From an uncultured Bacteroides sp. (GTDB lineage: Bacteria; Bacteroidota; Bacteroidia; Bacteroidales; Bacteroidaceae), in assembly GCA_949289345.1 (NCBI GenBank), contig CASENS010000036.1, positions 1-52,092 of the forward strand: DNA of 52,092 nt, in the 5' to 3' direction. Made by a program: the position numbers and the translations under genes. Below are positions 40,870-49,655 of the stretch, in pieces (position 1 is the first letter of the stretch; every line of letters starts with the position of its first letter). The notes beneath the pieces are model-generated. The model made no database searches. It worked only from the letters and a program-made list of their open reading frames with translations, and was not told where the DNA came from.

Positions 40870-41211
40870 AGCCCCTTTAGGAAGAGCCTTAACAGCTACC
40901 GCCGAGCGGGCAGGACAGTCCCCTTCAAAATAGGTAGCATATACGGCATTCATATCGGCAAACAAAGACATATCAGCCAAGAATACAGTCGTTTTCACAA
41001 TATTCGCCATGCTTAATCCAGCTTCTTCAAGAATGCGCTTTACGTTCTCCAACGATTGGTGTGCTTGAGCCGATACACCTTCGGGCATCACTCCCGTAGC
41101 TCCGTCTATAGGCAACTGCCCCGATACGAACACCATTCCACCTGCATCAATCGCTTGGCTATAAGGCCCGATGGCACCAGGTGCTTTCGGGCTACAAATC
41201 ACTTTCTTCAT
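40837..41211 (-). CDS. ridA: RidA family imine/enamine deaminase
   Basis: RidA (124 residues) hydrolyses reactive 2-aminoacrylate and related enamines to keto acids and ammonia. APGAIGPYSQAIDAGGMVFVSGQLPID fills residues 10-36 with the conserved Tyr17, and PARSAVAVKALPKGALVEIECIA at the C-terminus holds the substrate-binding Arg. Length is normal for the trimeric family. It converges on folC with a 33-base overlap, so antisense effects on the 3' ends are possible. Confidence 0.95.
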   Translation of the reverse strand: MKKVICSPKAPGAIGPYSQAIDAGGMVFVSGQLPIDGATGVMPEGVSAQAHQSLENVKRILEEAGLSMANIVKTTVFLADMSLFADMNAVYATYFEGDCPARSAVAVKALPKGALVEIECIAVR

Positions 41212-41428
41212 ATTCTCTTTTATTAAATGATTGATAAATATATATTAATTCGCATCTCTTTATGCAGTATTTCCGCATTCTCCTCATTTATACCTATGAA
41301 TGCAAAAAGCTGTTTGTTCATTCATCACCTTATTTTGTGACTCAGACTTAACTATGAAAGAGGATGCTACCACGAATGGGCGTTTAATTACATCCTACAA
41401 GTGAGTATCAACCGCATCCCCACAAAGC

Positions 41429-41458
41429 AAATCCCCGCCTTTCATCCGGTGGGGATTT
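41429..41458. terminator. Terminator of the TPR gene
   Basis: AAATCCCC (41429-41436) and GGGGATTT (41451-41458) form a perfect stem usable in both directions. The rest of 41212-41428 shows nothing recognisable. Confidence 0.7.
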
Positions 41459-41463
41459 CTTAT

Positions 41464-43164
41464 TTATTTACAATGCTTCTCTATCAACGCATCTACATTA
41501 GGGTCACCCAGTTCTTTGGCTTTGGCAAAGCTGGAGCATGCCGCCTCCTTTTGTTTCATCTGTACCTGAGCTATACCCATCAGACGATAAGCCTCGGCAT
41601 ATGAACCATCAATGGCCAACGCCTCTTGCAGCACCTTCACAGCTTCTTCATTCCGTCCCACACGGATATTGACCACAGCCAATTCAGCCCGATAAGTCAA
41701 ATCTTTTGGATTCAAGGCGATGGCACTCGCCATGTCATCCAAAGCCCGCTGATACTGTCGGGACTTCAAGGCTGCCTGTTCACGATAATAATAGAAAACA
41801 TCGTTTACATTTCCCTTTACTGCATCATAGTAAGCATCATAATCGAATACAGCTTGACGGGGTTGATTAGCGACCATGTAAGCTTGCGCCCGTGCAAGTA
41901 GATAAGGCGCAGCATCCTGCGTATAAGGTTTGTTGAAACGCACTACACAACTATCCAACAGCGCAAGCACCTCTTCGGACGGAGCTTTCATGGCTTCTTT
42001 TATCTTGGCCGTCGTATAGAAGGTTGCTGGCGAAACCAATTCTGAATGGTTCACTTCATCATAGGCTTCGAGCGCAGCGGGATAATCACCCTTAGCAAAG
42101 AGGATATCTCCTTCGGTCTGCCTATAAACTGGAAGTGGGCGTATCTTGATAGCCTCACGTATTTCTGCCACAGCCTTGTCCAAGGACCAATCGGCATAAA
42201 TTCGATCAGGGTTCTCAATGACAAATGCCGAAATCAGTTTGGCACGGCTATAATACACATCATCCTTCTGCACGGCAACCTCCAACGCCTTGTCCAAATC
42301 ATCGGAAACCATATCCAACGATGCCTCATCTTTCGACATCAAAATACGCTGATTGGCACGACGCATATAACCGTCCGGGCTATCGGGATATTGGGCTATA
42401 AAATCATGAAGGACAGTCATGTACTTATCGGCCGAAAGCTGAGAGGAAGCCATAAATAAGAAAACCAATGCTTCATCCTCCGTATCGGGAAGAGCTTTCT
42501 TAATGCCAATGTCTTTCAAGGCGGCATCGCTATAGGACAAAGCGGTAATCTTCTGCGCCATCACATAATTGACATCCACGCCATAGCAGATAGTGGCGGT
42601 GTCTTGCCCGGAAGATTTCTGTGCCAATGCGAAAACTTCACCTTCCATCGTCATCAACGGACAACTTACCCGCTTATCCGCTAACTGCAGTGTCAAGGTA
42701 TAGTATGAATAATTATCCGCCACCTTGTCTACCGCCTTCACCTTACCAGCCGTATACGCACGACTTTTCTGGGTAGAGTAAGGCAAAAGACATACGGCAC
42801 TACCTACGGCAGGAGGAGTTGAAGACAACATCAGAGCGGGCACACTTTTCTTAGTAATGCCTACACGAAACTTCACCACATCGTACATATCGTCCGCCCC
42901 CATAATGGCCTCTACGGGCATCTGTTCGCCTTCATAATTCACTACGATGGCACGTTGCGCCCCTTTGAACAAGCTATAATCAGACAATGCCACTCCGTCT
43001 TCCGTCACAAAGAAGCCATTGCCCGAATTCAACATCTTGTTATCCTTGTCATAAGTAATTACAGAAAAGACAGCCCGCTTCGCCTTCTCCACCCACTTGG
43101 GCTGAGCCACCACTCCCTGACAAACCAAGCTCACAAATAATGCTATAACTATATTCTTTCTCAT
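41464..43164 (-). CDS. Secreted trypsin-fold pseudoprotease with TPR repeats
   Basis: This 566-residue protein has a signal peptide (MRKNIVIALFVSLVCQGVVAQ). Residues about 25-215 follow the DegP/trypsin fold pattern, but the catalytic places are changed. GNGFFVTEDGVALSDYSLF has Asp-Tyr-Ser where the catalytic His should be, YDVVKFRV keeps the Asp position, and CPLMTMEGEVFAL lacks the GxSGG serine. Residues about 240-560 are tetratricopeptide repeats (for example RAQAYMVANQPRQAVFDYDAYYD and LNPKDLTYRAELAVVNIRVGRNEEAV). It is probably a periplasmic binding or scaffold protein that has lost protease activity. Confidence 0.8.
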   Translation of the reverse strand: MRKNIVIALFVSLVCQGVVAQPKWVEKAKRAVFSVITYDKDNKMLNSGNGFFVTEDGVALSDYSLFKGAQRAIVVNYEGEQMPVEAIMGADDMYDVVKFRVGITKKSVPALMLSSTPPAVGSAVCLLPYSTQKSRAYTAGKVKAVDKVADNYSYYTLTLQLADKRVSCPLMTMEGEVFALAQKSSGQDTATICYGVDVNYVMAQKITALSYSDAALKDIGIKKALPDTEDEALVFLFMASSQLSADKYMTVLHDFIAQYPDSPDGYMRRANQRILMSKDEASLDMVSDDLDKALEVAVQKDDVYYSRAKLISAFVIENPDRIYADWSLDKAVAEIREAIKIRPLPVYRQTEGDILFAKGDYPAALEAYDEVNHSELVSPATFYTTAKIKEAMKAPSEEVLALLDSCVVRFNKPYTQDAAPYLLARAQAYMVANQPRQAVFDYDAYYDAVKGNVNDVFYYYREQAALKSRQYQRALDDMASAIALNPKDLTYRAELAVVNIRVGRNEEAVKVLQEALAIDGSYAEAYRLMGIAQVQMKQKEAACSSFAKAKELGDPNVDALIEKHCK

Positions 43165-43176
43165 TGCATCTTATAT

Positions 43177-43911
43177 TTATCTTTGTTTTAGTGCTTCATA
43201 AATAAGTATGCCTGCGGCAACCGATACGTTGAGCGACTCGATGGTGCCCAGCATGGGTATTTTTATCCATTCGTCGCACAAAGCCAAGTTATCATACGAT
43301 ATACCCCGGTCTTCAGCTCCCATGATAAGGCACAAGGGACCCGTATAATCGGCCTTTGTATAATCATAATCGCCCTTCTCCGTAGCACCTACAATGTGAA
43401 AACCGCTATCCTTCAAATACTGAAGCGCTACTTTCAGATTCGCTTCGCGGCATACAGGCAAGGTATGCAAGGCACCGGCAGAAGTCTTTACGGCATCCGC
43501 ATTAACGGACACACTATTACGGGAAGGGATAATAATGGCATCTACTCCCGCACACTCGCATGTACGGGCTATGGCACCGAAATTGCGCACATCGGTCACT
43601 CCATCGAGCATCACAAAGAACGGACTTTTGCCTTGCTCGAACAAGAAAGGCACCAAGTCTTCCGTTTTCTGATACGCAATAGCCGACACAAAGGCCACTA
43701 CTCCCTGATGATTCTTACGGGTCATTTTATTGATACGCTCCACCGGCACACGTTGGACAGTGATGTGCGTACCTTTCAAAACAGCAAACAGTTCCCTCGA
43801 CAGGTCGCTCTGAATGTCCCGTTTCACCAATATCTTGTCAATGTCCTTACCGGCCTGTATTGCCTCAATCACGGCACGGACACCGAATATAAGTTCGTTT
43901 TTCTCTACCAT
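43177..43911 (-). CDS. rlmB: TrmH-family 2'-O-ribose methyltransferase (RlmB)
   Basis: This 244-residue SPOUT methyltransferase has an N-terminal substrate-binding domain (ELIFGVRAVIEAIQAG at residues 5-20) and the three SPOUT motifs: NFGAIARTCECAGVDAIIIP (about 113-132, with the catalytic Arg), IMGAEDRGIS (about 195-204) and LNVSVAAGILIYEAL (about 226-240). The length and motifs suit RlmB, which methylates G2251 of 23S rRNA with S-adenosylmethionine. It follows recN by about 46 bases on the same strand and precedes the pseudoprotease by 12. Confidence 0.9.
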   Translation of the reverse strand: MVEKNELIFGVRAVIEAIQAGKDIDKILVKRDIQSDLSRELFAVLKGTHITVQRVPVERINKMTRKNHQGVVAFVSAIAYQKTEDLVPFLFEQGKSPFFVMLDGVTDVRNFGAIARTCECAGVDAIIIPSRNSVSVNADAVKTSAGALHTLPVCREANLKVALQYLKDSGFHIVGATEKGDYDYTKADYTGPLCLIMGAEDRGISYDNLALCDEWIKIPMLGTIESLNVSVAAGILIYEALKQR

Positions 43912-43957
43912 TTTTCTTTATACCATAATTATATATATTCAATAATTATATATACAT

Positions 43958-45625
43958 TCAATGTCCCAATAGCGCACGCGCATTGTTAAGAGCCGCCTCG
44001 GTCAGCGTAGCTCCACTCAACATATGAGCTATTTCCTCTACCCGTTCTTCCTCCGTCAAACGACATATGTGGCTATTGGTCTCCGTTTCATTGTCCTGCT
44101 TATAGACTTTATAATGGGTACGTCCGCGAGCAGCTATCTGAGGAAGGTGGGTGATACTGATGACCTGCCGGTCATTATCTCCCATCTCCTGCATAATGTC
44201 GGCCATGCGATCGGCTATCTCACCGGAAACACCGGTATCTATCTCATCGAACACGATGGTGGGCAATTTCACCGCTCCGGCTATCATAGCCTTAACGGAA
44301 AGCATCACACGGGCTATCTCGCCTCCTGAAGCTACGGAAGAAATGTTTTGCAACGTCCCATTCTTATTAGCTGAGAAAAGGAAGTTCACGGTGTCCATTC
44401 CGTGTATGCCCGGTTCTTTACGAGTGCCCATCTCCACCTGGAAACGCACATTGGGCATACCCAAAGGAATTAGACGCGAAGCCATCTGACACTCCACTTC
44501 TTGAGCTGCCCGCTTACGGGCTTCGGTCAGCACATAGGCTTGCGTCTCCACCTGTTTGAATAAATCCGCGCAACATTCCTTCAAACGGTCAATCTCTTCA
44601 TCGGAGGAAGTGATGGCCGAAAGCCTCGAGGCATACGACTCTTGCAAATCCAGCAACTCGTTCACAGTATCCACGCGATGCTTCTGCTCCAAAGTGTATA
44701 GTAAATTCAGACGTTCGTTCACCGTATTCAAGCGTTCGGGATTGAACTCTACCGCATCCTCCCGGTTTTCTATCTCACAGGCAATGTCCTTCAATTCGAT
44801 GTAAACACTATCCAGACGCTCGGCCAGTTCAACCGCAGGAACATAGACCTCACGCAAACTTGACATCGCGTTTTGGCAATCCTTCAAGGCTCCGAGCATT
44901 CCACCCTCATCAGCATTCAGTGCCTGCCCCGCTTTATAAAGTCCCGCCTTAATATCCTCGGCATGAGCCAACATCTCGGCCTCCCGCTCCAAATCCTCTT
45001 GCTCACCGGGCGTGAGTCGTGCCTCTGCCAATTGCTCCAGCTGGAAACGCAGATAGTCTTCGTCCTCCCGATTCTTGGCGGCTTCGGCTTTCAGCCTTGC
45101 CAAATCCTGTTCAGCTTGTTTCCAATCTCTATACAAGGTCTGATAGGCTTGCAAGTCATCCTCATCGTGTGCCAAGAGGTCGAGCACGTTCAGCTGGAAA
45201 CCTTCTTTATTCAGCAACAGGTTTTGGTGCTGGGAGTGAACATCAATCAATTGCTCGCCCAACTCCTTCATTTGTGCCAAAGAGACCGGCGTATCGTTGA
45301 TGAAAGCACGACTTTTTCCAGAAGCATACACATCGCGCCGCAAGATGCACTCGGCCTCGTATTCCAAATCGTTCTCCTTAAAAAAGGCTTGCATTCCATA
45401 AGCCGAGATATCGAATTGCGCCTCAATAACACACTTTGAGGCACCAGGTCGGATAGCTTTTACATCGGCACGCTGACCAAGCAACAAGCCTATAGCGCCC
45501 AGAATGATGGATTTTCCCGCTCCGGTCTCACCGGTAATCACTGAGAATCCGCGCTCAAAGGCAATGTCCAACTTCTCTATCAACGCATAGTTTTGTATGT
45601 ATAGTGAACGCAACATAACGCACAA
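43958..45625 (-). CDS. recN: DNA repair protein RecN
   Basis: RecN (555 residues) is an SMC-like ATPase in double-strand-break repair. Walker A is GETGAGKSIILGAIG (about residues 33-47). The ABC signature SVASGGEIARVMLSVKAM lies near 430 and Walker B PTIVFDEIDTGVSGE near 456, separated by coiled coils (about 150-370). VDVHSQHQNLLLNKE near 128 is a RecN hallmark. The start is preferred at 45625, though MLRSLYIQNYALIEKL four codons later also fits. It follows coaBC with 3 bases between. Confidence 0.95.
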   Translation of the reverse strand: MCVMLRSLYIQNYALIEKLDIAFERGFSVITGETGAGKSIILGAIGLLLGQRADVKAIRPGASKCVIEAQFDISAYGMQAFFKENDLEYEAECILRRDVYASGKSRAFINDTPVSLAQMKELGEQLIDVHSQHQNLLLNKEGFQLNVLDLLAHDEDDLQAYQTLYRDWKQAEQDLARLKAEAAKNREDEDYLRFQLEQLAEARLTPGEQEDLEREAEMLAHAEDIKAGLYKAGQALNADEGGMLGALKDCQNAMSSLREVYVPAVELAERLDSVYIELKDIACEIENREDAVEFNPERLNTVNERLNLLYTLEQKHRVDTVNELLDLQESYASRLSAITSSDEEIDRLKECCADLFKQVETQAYVLTEARKRAAQEVECQMASRLIPLGMPNVRFQVEMGTRKEPGIHGMDTVNFLFSANKNGTLQNISSVASGGEIARVMLSVKAMIAGAVKLPTIVFDEIDTGVSGEIADRMADIMQEMGDNDRQVISITHLPQIAARGRTHYKVYKQDNETETNSHICRLTEEERVEEIAHMLSGATLTEAALNNARALLGH

Positions 45626-45628
45626 CGC

Positions 45629-46858
45629 TTATTTTCTCGAGTTCAACACTTCCACCAAGCGGTCTACGATGTCACCTGCCACTTCCGTCTTGGGCTTCAG
45701 AGGATACTCCGCCTGACCTTCGGAGTCAATGATGGTTATCTTATTGGTGTCGCACCGGAAACCGGCGCCCTTATCCTTCAAGGAATTCAACACGATGAAG
45801 TCCAAGTGCTTGCGCTCCAACTTATCCCGGGCATTTTGCTGTTCGTTTTGGGTTTCCAAGGCAAAGCCTACCAAAACTTTCCTTTCGCCAAGGCCGACCT
45901 TTTGTTTCGCCAAGGCGGCTGCAATGTCTCGCGTTGCTTTCAGCTCCAAAGTCATGTCTCCCGTCTGTTCCCGCTTAATTTTCTCATCTGCCACACAGAC
46001 CGGTGTATAATCGGCTACTGCTGCGCACAAGATGGCGGCATCCGCCTCCGGGAAAGCAGACGTAGCGGCTTGATACATCTCCTCGGCCGACTCCACATCA
46101 ATGCGCTGATACATGGGATATCGGGTTCGGAGTTGTACAGGCCCTGAGACGAGTATTACCTTCGCTCCCCGGCTGGCGCACTCGTCCGCTAAGGCAAAGC
46201 CCATCTTTCCCGATGAGTAGTTTCCGATGAAGCGCACAGGGTCTATCTTCTCATACGTCGGTCCTGTAGTAATCAAGATAGTTTTCCCCACCAAATCGCC
46301 CCCTTTGGATGCGAAATATTGCTCTAAATGGCGGATGATATTCTCCGGCTCTTCCATGCGGCCTTTGCCTACCAAGTGGCTGGCCAGTTCTCCGGTACCC
46401 GGCTCTATGATATGGTTTCCGTACGAGCGGAGTTTGTCCAGGTTTTGTTGGGTAGACGGATGGGCATACATATCCAAGTCCATGGCTGGAGCAATGAACA
46501 CAGGGGCTTTTGCCGACAGATACGTAGTGACCAGCATATTGTCCGCTATGCCATTGGCCATCTTGCCAATGGTGGATGCCGTGGCTGGAGCTACCAGCAT
46601 CGCATCAGCCCATAGCCCCAAGTCCACATGGCTATGCCACGTCCCGTCACGCTGGGCAAAGAAATCGCTGATAACGGGCTTACCGGTCAGCGCCGAGAGG
46701 GTAATAGGCGTAATAAACTCCTTACCCGCTGGGGTAATGACGACCTGCACCTCAGCCCCGCGCTTTATCAGACCGCGGATAATGTAACAGGCCTTGTAAG
46801 CCGCAATGCTTCCCGTGATGCCCAATACAATTTTTTTCCCTTTCAATACATTTGCCAT
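45629..46858 (-). CDS. coaBC: Bifunctional phosphopantothenoylcysteine decarboxylase / phosphopantothenate-cysteine ligase
   Basis: CoaBC (Dfp, 409 residues) performs two steps of coenzyme A synthesis. The N-terminal flavoprotein domain has GITGSIAAYKA (residues 13-23), WHSHVDLGLWADAMLVAPAT with the catalytic His (near 73), and STIGKMANGIADNML. PAMDLDMYAHPSTQ follows in the place of the usual PAMNxxMW motif. The CoaB half begins near GPTYEKIDPVRFIGNYSSGKMG and includes AAVADYTP and GFALETQ. Order with dnaQ-like, dnaN, recN and rlmB genes on one strand suggests a long operon. Confidence 0.95.
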   Translation of the reverse strand: MANVLKGKKIVLGITGSIAAYKACYIIRGLIKRGAEVQVVITPAGKEFITPITLSALTGKPVISDFFAQRDGTWHSHVDLGLWADAMLVAPATASTIGKMANGIADNMLVTTYLSAKAPVFIAPAMDLDMYAHPSTQQNLDKLRSYGNHIIEPGTGELASHLVGKGRMEEPENIIRHLEQYFASKGGDLVGKTILITTGPTYEKIDPVRFIGNYSSGKMGFALADECASRGAKVILVSGPVQLRTRYPMYQRIDVESAEEMYQAATSAFPEADAAILCAAVADYTPVCVADEKIKREQTGDMTLELKATRDIAAALAKQKVGLGERKVLVGFALETQNEQQNARDKLERKHLDFIVLNSLKDKGAGFRCDTNKITIIDSEGQAEYPLKPKTEVAGDIVDRLVEVLNSRK

Positions 46859-46886
46859 ATTCTTAATGTACTAATGTGCTAATATG

Positions 46887-47654
46887 CTAATGTGTCAGCT
46901 CGCGCAAGCGTATTTTGGTCAGCATAGCCTTAGTGTTCAGGGTAAAGTCGCTGTTTAATATCCAGCTATAATAGCCCGGATCGCGCTTCAGCACCTCCAC
47001 TACCGACTGGCCTTTATACTTGCCGAAATTAAATACCTCCGTGCCTTTATCGTCGTACACCATACGCCCGGCAAAATCCACGTTTTTGGTAAAACTGGAA
47101 TAATCGGCCAGGAAGGCTATATCATTCTTCAAATCCGGATAACGGTCCAACTGAGCCATCAACACCTCGTAAGTGGCACGGGTGTCAGCCTCAGCGGTAT
47201 GCGCGTCTTCCAAATTTTTCCCGCAATAGAACTTATAAGCAGCCGAGAGTGTACGTTGCTCCATCTTGTGGAAAATGACTTGCACATCCACAAACTTTCT
47301 CTTCGCCAGGTCGATATCCACTCCGGCACGCAAAAATTCTTCGGCCAGCAAGGGGATATCGAAACGGTTGGAATTGAAACCCGCCAAATCGCATCCCTCA
47401 ATTTCGTTAGCGATACTACGGGCCACTTCCTTAAACGTAGGACAATCGGCCACATCCTCGTCATGAATGCCGTGCACGGCCGTAGCCTCTTCGGGGATGT
47501 GCATACCCGGATTGATGCGTAGAGTCCTTGCCGACTCATTGCCGTTGGGCTTTATTTTCAAGTAACAGATTTCTACAATCCGGTCACTATTAATATTAGT
47601 GCCCGTAGTCTCCAGGTCGAAGAAAACAATAGGATTTTTTAAATTCAGTTTCAT
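46887..47654 (-). CDS. DnaQ-like 3'-5' exonuclease
   Basis: This 255-residue exonuclease belongs to the DEDDh group. IVFFDLETTGTN (residues 9-20) has the first Asp and Glu, NSNRFDIPLLAEE the second Asp (near 98), and AHTAEADTRATYEVL the His and last Asp (near 156-161). The C-terminal 60 residues (FNFGKYKGQSVVEVLKRDPGYYSWIL) match a domain often found after exonuclease domains in Bacteroidota. It may proofread as a stand-alone epsilon subunit or act in repair; it follows dnaN by 28 bases. Confidence 0.9.
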   Translation of the reverse strand: MKLNLKNPIVFFDLETTGTNINSDRIVEICYLKIKPNGNESARTLRINPGMHIPEEATAVHGIHDEDVADCPTFKEVARSIANEIEGCDLAGFNSNRFDIPLLAEEFLRAGVDIDLAKRKFVDVQVIFHKMEQRTLSAAYKFYCGKNLEDAHTAEADTRATYEVLMAQLDRYPDLKNDIAFLADYSSFTKNVDFAGRMVYDDKGTEVFNFGKYKGQSVVEVLKRDPGYYSWILNSDFTLNTKAMLTKIRLRELTH

Positions 47655-47682
47655 ATCATTGAAAGTTTCCTGCGCTTTTCCT

Positions 47683-48807
47683 TTAATCGTTCAACATCAT
47701 AGGCATCAATAACATCAGCAAATCTTCTTGTTCCTCTTGCTCCAGCGGAATAATGACTCCGGCGCGCGAGGGATCCGCCAATTCTATCACAACTTCTTCC
47801 GCGGCTATATTCGTCAGGATATCCAACAGGAAAGTAGATTTGAAACCTATGCTCATATCACTCCCTTCGTACTGGCACGTCACGGTTTCCTCGGCCGAAG
47901 TGGAGAAGTCGATATCCTGTGCCGAAATCGTAATCAGATTATTGCTCAAGCGAAGTTTGATAAGACTGCTGGCCTGGGAAGAGAAGATGGAGACACGACG
48001 CAAGGCTCCGATAAGCTGCATACGGTCCACAATCACTTTATAAGGATTATTTTGGGGGATTACCGAGTTATAGTTAGGATAGCGCCCTTCTATCAAGCGG
48101 CAAATCAGCTTATAACTTTCCAGTGTAAACGCGGCATTGCGCTCATCAAAAGCAAAAGAAACTTGGCCCTGTTCTTTCGATAAAAGATTTTTTAAAAGAT
48201 TAGCCGGTTTTTTAGGCAGAATAAAAGCCGCGCGTTCATTGCCATGTGCCGCAAACGTCTTGCACCGCACCAGTTTGTGCCCGTCCGAAGCTACCAATGT
48301 AATATCTTCCGTGGTGATATCGAAATAAATACCGTTCATCACAGGGCGAAGCTCGTCATCGGCCGTGGCAAAAACGGAACGATTGATGCCATCCAGCAGA
48401 ACATCAGCATCCAATTCTACGCAAACGGCATCATTACTAAGCTGCGCCGACTGAGGAAATTCTTCAGCATTCTGTCCCATCAAACTATACTTGCCGTTCT
48501 GATACTGAACGGTTATCTCCAGATTATTGAGATTGACATCAAACGACAGAGGTTGCTCCGGTATTTCCTTCAAAGCATCGAGCAACGTTTTGGCCGGCAC
48601 AGCGAAACGTCCGTCGGCATCACTTTCATTTACCTCCAAAGTAGTTATCATGGTGGTTTCACTATCAGATACTGTGACGGACAACGTCCCGTCCTGCAAC
48701 TCGAAAAGGAAACAATCTAAAATGGGTAGCGCATTCTTTGTATTTATCACCCGGCTTATAGCTTGCAAATGACCGGAAAGCGCGGTGCTTGACACAATAA
48801 ATTTCAT
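47683..48807 (-). CDS. dnaN: DNA polymerase III beta sliding clamp
   Basis: The beta clamp (374 residues) encircles DNA and holds polymerase III and repair proteins. The start MKFIVSSTALSGHLQAISRV, the middle AVPAKTLLDALKEIPEQPL, VASDGHKLVRCKT and the C-terminal end LLMLLMPMMLND (in place of the usual MPMRL) mark the three clamp domains. Length is standard. A full promoter lies upstream. dnaA is not adjacent, so this is not an origin cluster. Confidence 0.96.
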   Translation of the reverse strand: MKFIVSSTALSGHLQAISRVINTKNALPILDCFLFELQDGTLSVTVSDSETTMITTLEVNESDADGRFAVPAKTLLDALKEIPEQPLSFDVNLNNLEITVQYQNGKYSLMGQNAEEFPQSAQLSNDAVCVELDADVLLDGINRSVFATADDELRPVMNGIYFDITTEDITLVASDGHKLVRCKTFAAHGNERAAFILPKKPANLLKNLLSKEQGQVSFAFDERNAAFTLESYKLICRLIEGRYPNYNSVIPQNNPYKVIVDRMQLIGALRRVSIFSSQASSLIKLRLSNNLITISAQDIDFSTSAEETVTCQYEGSDMSIGFKSTFLLDILTNIAAEEVVIELADPSRAGVIIPLEQEEQEDLLMLLMPMMLND

Positions 48808-48855
48808 ATATTCAGTATATTTTAGTGTTTATTTTCCATCTTTTTTGTTGGAGGA

Positions 48856-48887
48856 CAAAGTTAAGAAAAGAATTTTCTACCCACAAA
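48856..48887 (-). promoter_or_regulatory. Promoter of dnaN
   Basis: On the minus strand TTTG (48884-48887) and TAACTTTG (48856-48863) are 20 bases apart, a full match to the -33/-7 pair, 49 bases before dnaN. Confidence 0.75.
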
Positions 48888-48924
48888 AGAATAGGGAAAG
48901 AAATTACGAGTTCAAAAAAAAGTC

Positions 48925-48932
48925 GTACCTTC
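48925..48932 (+). promoter_or_regulatory. Possible promoter -7 element for the DUF3127 gene
   Basis: TACCTTCG is one base off TAnnTTTG, 34 bases ahead of the start at 48966. The spacing to the start is reasonable; the -33 box is not clear. Confidence 0.4.
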
Positions 48933-48965
48933 GCCCCATTGAATTTAAAAACGAACTCTATCATT

Positions 48966-49343
48966 ATGGAATTTACAGGAAGAATTATTGCCGTACTCCA
49001 GCCCAGAGGCGGAGTGTCTAAGGCTGGAAACGAATGGAAAGCGCAGGAATACGTCATTGAGAATCATGACCAATATCCGCGCAGAATGTGTTTTGACGTA
49101 TTTGGAAGCGACAAAATAGAGCAATTCAACATTCAGATGGGCGAAGAACTCACCGTATCGTTCGACATTGACGCACGCCAATGGCAAGACCGTTGGTTCA
49201 ACAGCATCCGTGCATGGAAGGTAGAGCGTGTAAACACCGCAGCCCAACAACCTGCCGCCCAACAAGGTGCTCCCATACCTCCTCCCGCACCTGCCGCACC
49301 CGAGTTCTTGGCCGGTGACGCGAACGATGACCTGCCTTTTTAA
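48966..49343 (+). CDS. DUF3127 protein with SSB-like acidic tail
   Basis: From ATG at 48966 it is 125 residues: an OB-fold-like N-terminal domain (MEFTGRIIAVLQPRGGVSKA ... FDVFGSDKIEQFNIQMGEEL ... WFNSIRAWKVERV), then a Pro/Ala/Gln-rich linker (about residues 93-113) and an acidic end, NDDLPF. Single-stranded-DNA-binding proteins end in the same kind of linker plus DDDIPF tail, which recruits repair partners. The protein may therefore bind single-stranded DNA or partner proteins. It is divergent from dnaN. ATGs upstream lie within the intergenic region and are not used. Confidence 0.85.
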   Translation: MEFTGRIIAVLQPRGGVSKAGNEWKAQEYVIENHDQYPRRMCFDVFGSDKIEQFNIQMGEELTVSFDIDARQWQDRWFNSIRAWKVERVNTAAQQPAAQQGAPIPPPAPAAPEFLAGDANDDLPF

Positions 49344-49382
49344 TAGGCACAGATAAGATTATAGCTACTATCACATGTAGGG

Positions 49383-49426
49383 GGATTAAGGAGTCATCAC
49401 GTCATTTGACTGCTTAATCCTTTTTT
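49383..49426 (+). terminator. Terminator of the DUF3127 gene
   Basis: GGATTAAG-g-AGTCA (from 49383) pairs with TGACT-g-CTTAATCC (49407-49420), followed by six T. Confidence 0.85.
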
Positions 49427-49508
49427 CATGACACAAGAGTCCCCTCCTACACTTTTGCATTTCCGTTCAACCATAACCCAAACAGGTACCGAAAATCGGA
49501 TTGCCCGG

Positions 49509-49596
49509 CATCCAATATGAAATGGTAAAGTATCCAATATGAAATGACAAAGTATCCTTGAATAAATGGGAAGGTATCCAAGAATAACGGAAAGAG
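49509..49596. repeat. 22-bp degenerate tandem repeat, locus B (4 units)
   Basis: Units of exactly 22 bases begin at 49509, 49531, 49553 and 49575: CATCCAATATGAAATGGT..., TATCCAATATGAAATGAC..., TATCCTTGAATAAATGGG..., TATCCAAGAATAACGG.... The shared words are TATCC, AATAAATG and a closing AAAG. They fill the 312-base gap between the DUF3127 gene and the HIT gene together with two terminators. Confidence 0.7.
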
Positions 49597-49622
49597 GGTG
49601 CGGTATTTTCACACCCTCTTTC
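49590..49622. terminator. Terminator of the HIT gene
   Basis: AAAGAGGGTG (49591-49600) and CACCCTCTTT (49612-49621) make a perfect 10-bp stem directly after the last 22-bp unit. Confidence 0.75.
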
Positions 49623-49655
49623 CAACTTGATATAAAAAGAAAGGAGAAAATGTAC

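Noticed and set aside
47683-49343. Chromosome origin near dnaN
   Set aside because: No dnaA, no DnaA-box cluster and no AT-rich unwinding region were seen.
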